IMG/VR virus record: IMGVR_UViG_3300037421_000080
Location: 106,086 to 136,935 of that record
From: a virus
DNA length: 30,850 nt
Reading direction: 5' to 3' (one strand)
Shown here: piece by piece, positions 28,636-30,850 of the stretch
How positions within the stretch are numbered: the first letter of the stretch is position 1
How the letters are laid out: each line of letters starts with the position of its first letter
The notes under the pieces: generated by a model
Told to the model about the DNA's origin: nothing
Seen by the model: the letters and a program-made list of their open reading frames with translations, nothing else
Databases searched by the model: none
Translations under genes and position numbers: made by a program

Positions 28636-28652
28636 ACCTCGCTGGCCTTTTT
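28617..28652 (+). terminator. Strong intrinsic terminator
   Basis: AAGGCCAGCG (28617-28626) pairs perfectly with CGCTGGCCTT (28640-28649), a 10-pair stem with a 13-base loop, and the transcript then runs into a T tract (28648-28652). It ends the long rightward operon that contains the S4 gene. It is the clearest terminator in the window. Confidence 0.85.
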
Positions 28653-28654
28653 CT

Positions 28655-28789
28655 ATGGGCATTCCGATAATAGTTCACGGGCATCATCTATCGGTGACGG
28701 TAGAGCATCCCAGGCAGGTCGGCCTGATCAAACGATACCACCTGGATAGGTACCAGGACATCTCTGGTAATGCTCGATTTCATTCTTGA
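28655..28789 (+). CDS. Doubtful 44-residue ORF after the terminator
   Basis: ATG 28655 follows the terminator T tract directly with no SD; the frame (MGIPIIVHGHHLSVTVEHPR) is plausible in composition but nothing else supports it. Confidence 0.28.
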   Translation: MGIPIIVHGHHLSVTVEHPRQVGLIKRYHLDRYQDISGNARFHS

Positions 28790-28816
28790 GGGGCAACAAT
28801 TCAACAAGGAAATTCT

Positions 28817-29317
28817 ATGAGATGTTTTCGTTGTTCTCGATCTATTCATCTGGTCGTCAATAGCTCTGAGTTTGTGGAATGGCTGAGATTCCACGGCTGC
28901 CCCGAATGTTGGGAAGTGAAAGACGGGCAACCTCCGGAGGGGTTGAAAGTGAAGGTGAAGAATAGAATCACTGGAGAAGTCAGGGTCCTAGAATCTTGGC
29001 AGTTCACAGTGGGGATGGGAGAGATAGTCAAGAAGATCACAGACAGAGGAGTTGAAATTTGCACGGTGAGGGATCCGAGGTGGCCCTGGCGGAAGGCTGG
29101 AGAGAAAGGCCCTTGGTTGAAGCCTGACCTGGTGGCGCTTGCTGAGCGACTCAAGGACAAGAATCAACCTATCATCGTTGAATCTGGGGAGTGTGTCTTG
29201 TATGGGGATGGTGAGTCATCTATGGCAGCAATTTATAAATTTAAGGGGAAGAATAAAACAAAGCAAGGGAAGGAAGCGAAAAAGATACTGCGTCTGTTTC
29301 ATAAAGCATCCAGATGA
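28817..29317 (+). CDS. Hypothetical protein with zinc-ribbon N-terminus
   Basis: A 166-residue protein from ATG 28817 (AAGGA upstream). MRCFRCSRSIHLVVN with CPEC at about residues 28-31 gives a four-Cys zinc ribbon. The rest is basic and beta-rich (VKVKNRITGEVRVLE), with a Lys-rich tail. It is more AT-rich than upstream genes. No family recognised. Confidence 0.68.
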   Translation: MRCFRCSRSIHLVVNSSEFVEWLRFHGCPECWEVKDGQPPEGLKVKVKNRITGEVRVLESWQFTVGMGEIVKKITDRGVEICTVRDPRWPWRKAGEKGPWLKPDLVALAERLKDKNQPIIVESGECVLYGDGESSMAAIYKFKGKNKTKQGKEAKKILRLFHKASR

Positions 29318-29344
29318 GAGATGTTTGCCCATCCCTTTTTGGGA

Positions 29345-29374
29345 TTTACTCGTCAGGAGGAAAAGGGGTATGAT
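29345..29374 (+). promoter_or_regulatory. Rightward promoter before recombinase-like gene
   Basis: TTTACT (29345-29350), an 18-base spacer ending GGGG, then TATGAT (29369-29374). Start would be near 29381, leaving a ~127-base leader before ATG 29508. It shares the TTTAC and GG-before--10 features with the promoters at 11674 and 16329. A small ATCCC-TTTTT-GGGAT hairpin lies just upstream (29331-29345). Confidence 0.55.
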
Positions 29375-29402
29375 TTAGGCCAGAGATAATAGAGCAAGGA
29401 AA

Positions 29403-29502
29403 CCTGCCTCCAGGACGAGGTAGTCTTCCCGCTCGTCCCGGCTTGGCCAGCTCCCCCTGAGGTAAGAGGCAGGGAGGGGCTGGACTAAGCCCTACCTCTT
29501 AC
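29403..29502 (+). promoter_or_regulatory. Structured leader or recombination site upstream of recombinase-like gene
   Basis: Several pairings are visible. GGACGAG (29413-29419) pairs with CTCGTCC (29432-29438). GGCTT/AAGCC (29440-29444 / 29487-29491) encloses CCAG/CTGG and CCCC/GGGG, a long hairpin. In its loop, GAGGCAGG (29466-29473) also pairs with upstream CCTGCCTC (29403-29410), while the overlapping GTAAGAGG (29462-29469) pairs with downstream CCTCTTAC (29495-29502), six bases from ATG 29508. The last two pairings compete, as in riboswitches or attenuators. A DNA-level role as attachment or res site for the adjacent recombinase is the alternative. Confidence 0.6.
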
Positions 29503-29507
29503 GGGCC

Positions 29508-30272
29508 ATGCCTCTATCCCATCGAGACCGCCAAAGACAAGAACAGAGAAGAAAGCAAGCAGCGGGATGGAAAAGGTCTGAAGACAACTCAGCCCACCCC
29601 GAACGCTATTACAACAAATCACTCGAACAACCCCTCCCAGCGGCAACAGGTGCTCTCTACGTCAGAGCCTCAAAAGGCGAGCAAGACATAAAACTCCAAG
29701 AGAAGGCAATTCTGTGGCTCCTGGCCAAGGAGGGAATCAAGATCCCAAAGGAAAGGATCTACAGGGATACGGGATCAGCCAAGGCAGAAGAGTTCAATTG
29801 GGGACATCGCCCTCAGCTGTTCAAAGCATTCGCCGACCTCTCCGGAACTGGCATTCCTCTATTCATGCCAGGAACAACAAGAGCAATCCGGTCCAACGCC
29901 TACCACCCCAGCCAGAACCCCTATGCTGTACCCACCAAGAAAGAATTCGAGAAGTTCGTCAAAGCAGCCAAGGGAGTAAACGTAATCTTCATCAATAACC
30001 CCGCTGCTACTCCACCCGAAGATGAAGCCTTTCTGAAGAAGCTCTACGCTGATTACAGGAACAGGCCCACTCTCAAAGAAAGGAAGAAGTACAAGGGGTG
30101 GACTAAGGACAGGGAAAGGGAATGCGGAGAGAAAGTAATACGGTGGAGGGAGCAGGGAATGTCCTACGGTAAGATAGCCCACCTGATCTACCTTAACACA
30201 GGCTTTGAAATTACTAGGGACGGAGCACGAAAAATGGTCAAGAGACTGGAAGCACTCCTACTCACCCACTAG
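29508..30272 (+). CDS. Serine recombinase/resolvase-like protein
   Basis: A 254-residue protein. An Arg-rich start is followed by a resolvase-type catalytic region: GALYVRASKGEQDIKLQEKA (Arg53 and candidate nucleophile Ser55), IYRDTGSA (Asp87), HRPQLFKAF (Arg101) and TTRAIRS (Arg125, Arg128), matching YVRxSTxEQ...D.GxS...RP.L...RxxR. The C-terminus (VIRWREQGMSYGKIAHLIYL, then ITRDGARKMVKRL) resembles the helix-turn-helix of recombinase domains. Such enzymes cut and rejoin DNA at att or res sites; the structured region upstream could be such a site. No SD precedes ATG 29508. The family match is partial: the region between catalytic blocks is divergent, so activity is uncertain. Confidence 0.72.
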   Translation: MPLSHRDRQRQEQRRKQAAGWKRSEDNSAHPERYYNKSLEQPLPAATGALYVRASKGEQDIKLQEKAILWLLAKEGIKIPKERIYRDTGSAKAEEFNWGHRPQLFKAFADLSGTGIPLFMPGTTRAIRSNAYHPSQNPYAVPTKKEFEKFVKAAKGVNVIFINNPAATPPEDEAFLKKLYADYRNRPTLKERKKYKGWTKDRERECGEKVIRWREQGMSYGKIAHLIYLNTGFEITRDGARKMVKRLEALLLTH

Positions 30273-30367
30273 TCCCCTGTTCTTATTCGGGTATTCGTTT
30301 TAGCTCCCCTCTGACCCCATAAAACCAAGAGATCTCGCTAAAAGGATACCTACGAGCCCTTTCCCCA

Positions 30368-30398
30368 TTGACCCAACCCTCCCCTTCTCAGGTACAAT
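30368..30398 (+). promoter_or_regulatory. Candidate promoter for the holin-like gene
   Basis: TTGACC (30368-30373), a 19-base spacer ending CAGG, then TACAAT (30393-30398) in a 220-base non-coding gap. The spacer is long, but TACAAT is preceded by GG like the other + strand promoters. Start would be near 30405; a 13-codon ATG frame (30417-30458) lies in the leader. I see nothing else in 30273-30493. Confidence 0.5.
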
Positions 30399-30493
30399 TA
30401 AACCTAGAAGCAAGGATGAGCACTGGCGTGTTTCCTTCTCCTTCGACCCACCTCTAGTTTATTCATGGATGCTTGACCTTTGTGGAGAGGTTA

Positions 30494-30850
30494 ATGCTAA
30501 TCGCCATATCCGATGTAGTCTGGCAGGCAATCATTGCTGCTATTGTGACCGTTGTTCTAGCATGGATGGGGAGGAAGACTCAGCAGGCTGTTCAGAGGAC
30601 GCAGCAGGCAGTGGAGAGTGTAGGAGAAGCTGCTGCTGGCAAGGTCGAGGATGTCCGTAAGCAGGCTGTTGAAGCCGCTGTTCAGGTAGAGCGAGTTCGC
30701 AAGCAAGCTGCCCAGGCTGCTGTGCAGGTGGATGAAGTGAAGAAGACACTGGTTGAGACCACGGAGGAGACAGGCAAGAAGCTGGATGGAATTGCGGAGG
30801 TGGGAGTCGCTACTCACACCCTGGTCAATTCTGCGATGGGCACCCAGAAG
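30494..30850 (+). CDS. Holin-like membrane protein with Ala-rich coiled coil (partial)
   Basis: ATG 30494 follows GGAGAGG closely; 119 codons continue to the right edge without a stop. Residues about 7-26 form one membrane span (VVWQAIIAAIVTVVLAWMG), followed by a long Gln/Ala/Val/Glu-rich coiled coil with repeating QQAVQRTQQAVES and RKQAVEAAVQVE-RKQAAQAAVQVD units. The end HTLVNSAMG matches the xHTLVNSxMG motif common in phage holin-like membrane proteins. The coiled-coil insertion is longer than usual. Lysis function is inferred from the motif only. Confidence 0.72.
   Translation, partial: MLIAISDVVWQAIIAAIVTVVLAWMGRKTQQAVQRTQQAVESVGEAAAGKVEDVRKQAVEAAVQVERVRKQAAQAAVQVDEVKKTLVETTEETGKKLDGIAEVGVATHTLVNSAMGTQK

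Noticed and set aside
29403-29502. tRNA or tmRNA gene
   Set aside because: No TTCRA-type T-loop, no acceptor/anticodon geometry; the hairpins do not form a cloverleaf.
30469-30660. 63-codon + frame starting at 30469
   Set aside because: It overlaps the holin-like gene in another frame, is Cys/Gly/Arg-rich and lacks an SD.
1-30850. CRISPR array or insertion sequence
   Set aside because: No regularly spaced repeats and no transposase with flanking inverted repeats were seen; the only mobile-type genes are the HNH proteins and the recombinase-like gene.

Overview
The window is part of the genome of a tailed double-stranded DNA bacteriophage (Caudoviricetes) infecting an unidentified bacterium. 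Reasons: it carries terminase small and large subunits, a phage replication set, a DUF932 protein, a holin-like protein cut by the right edge, and dozens of tightly packed small genes with start/stop overlaps. Most genes have bacterial Shine-Dalgarno (SD) sequences of the AGGAG type. No capsid, portal, tail or DNA polymerase gene lies in the window, so it is only a fragment. I saw no tRNA, rRNA, CRISPR array or insertion sequence.

Layout. Positions 1-11510 are read leftward from a sigma-70-like promoter near 11549-11577. In transcription order they encode a short unknown protein, a DUF932 protein, two ParB-like proteins, a winged-helix protein, a sigma-factor-like protein, small unknowns, an SF2/SNF2-type helicase, a short DnaG-like primase, an HNH homing endonuclease, a detached second copy of the primase C-terminus, RNase HI, a DUF2695 protein and small unknowns. 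This is an early, replication and regulation arm.

From 11674 rightward every gene is on the + strand: the terminase small subunit; about 5 kb of small genes (DUF6197-like, a J-domain protein, coiled-coil and membrane proteins, a KGG-motif protein, an HNH protein, a DUF3820-like protein); then a terminase large subunit with an unusual C-terminal domain. After it come a J-domain/pseudokinase fusion, a von Willebrand A (vWA) protein and an adenylosuccinate-synthetase-family enzyme (PurA/PurZ-like). Positions 23351-29317 hold about twenty very small genes, including a SpoVG homologue with an inserted zinc ribbon, a ribosome-modulation-factor-like protein and a protein with a tyrosyl-tRNA-synthetase-type S4 domain. 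The right end has a serine-recombinase-like gene behind a structured leader, then the holin-like gene.

Most unusual points: (1) a phosphatase-like domain with a degenerate active site fused to the terminase, followed directly by a J-domain pseudokinase, a vWA protein and a PurZ-like enzyme, which may be a new phage module; (2) a homing endonuclease between two diverged copies of the primase TOPRIM end, the signature of a homing and co-conversion event; (3) a shared promoter motif, TTKAC-(17-19)-TAYNAT with GG before the -10, at four + strand sites, plausibly read by the phage's own sigma-like factor; (4) SpoVG with an inserted zinc ribbon; (5) a leader RNA or recombination site with mutually exclusive pairings upstream of the recombinase. 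All functions are inferred from reading motifs; no database search was possible.
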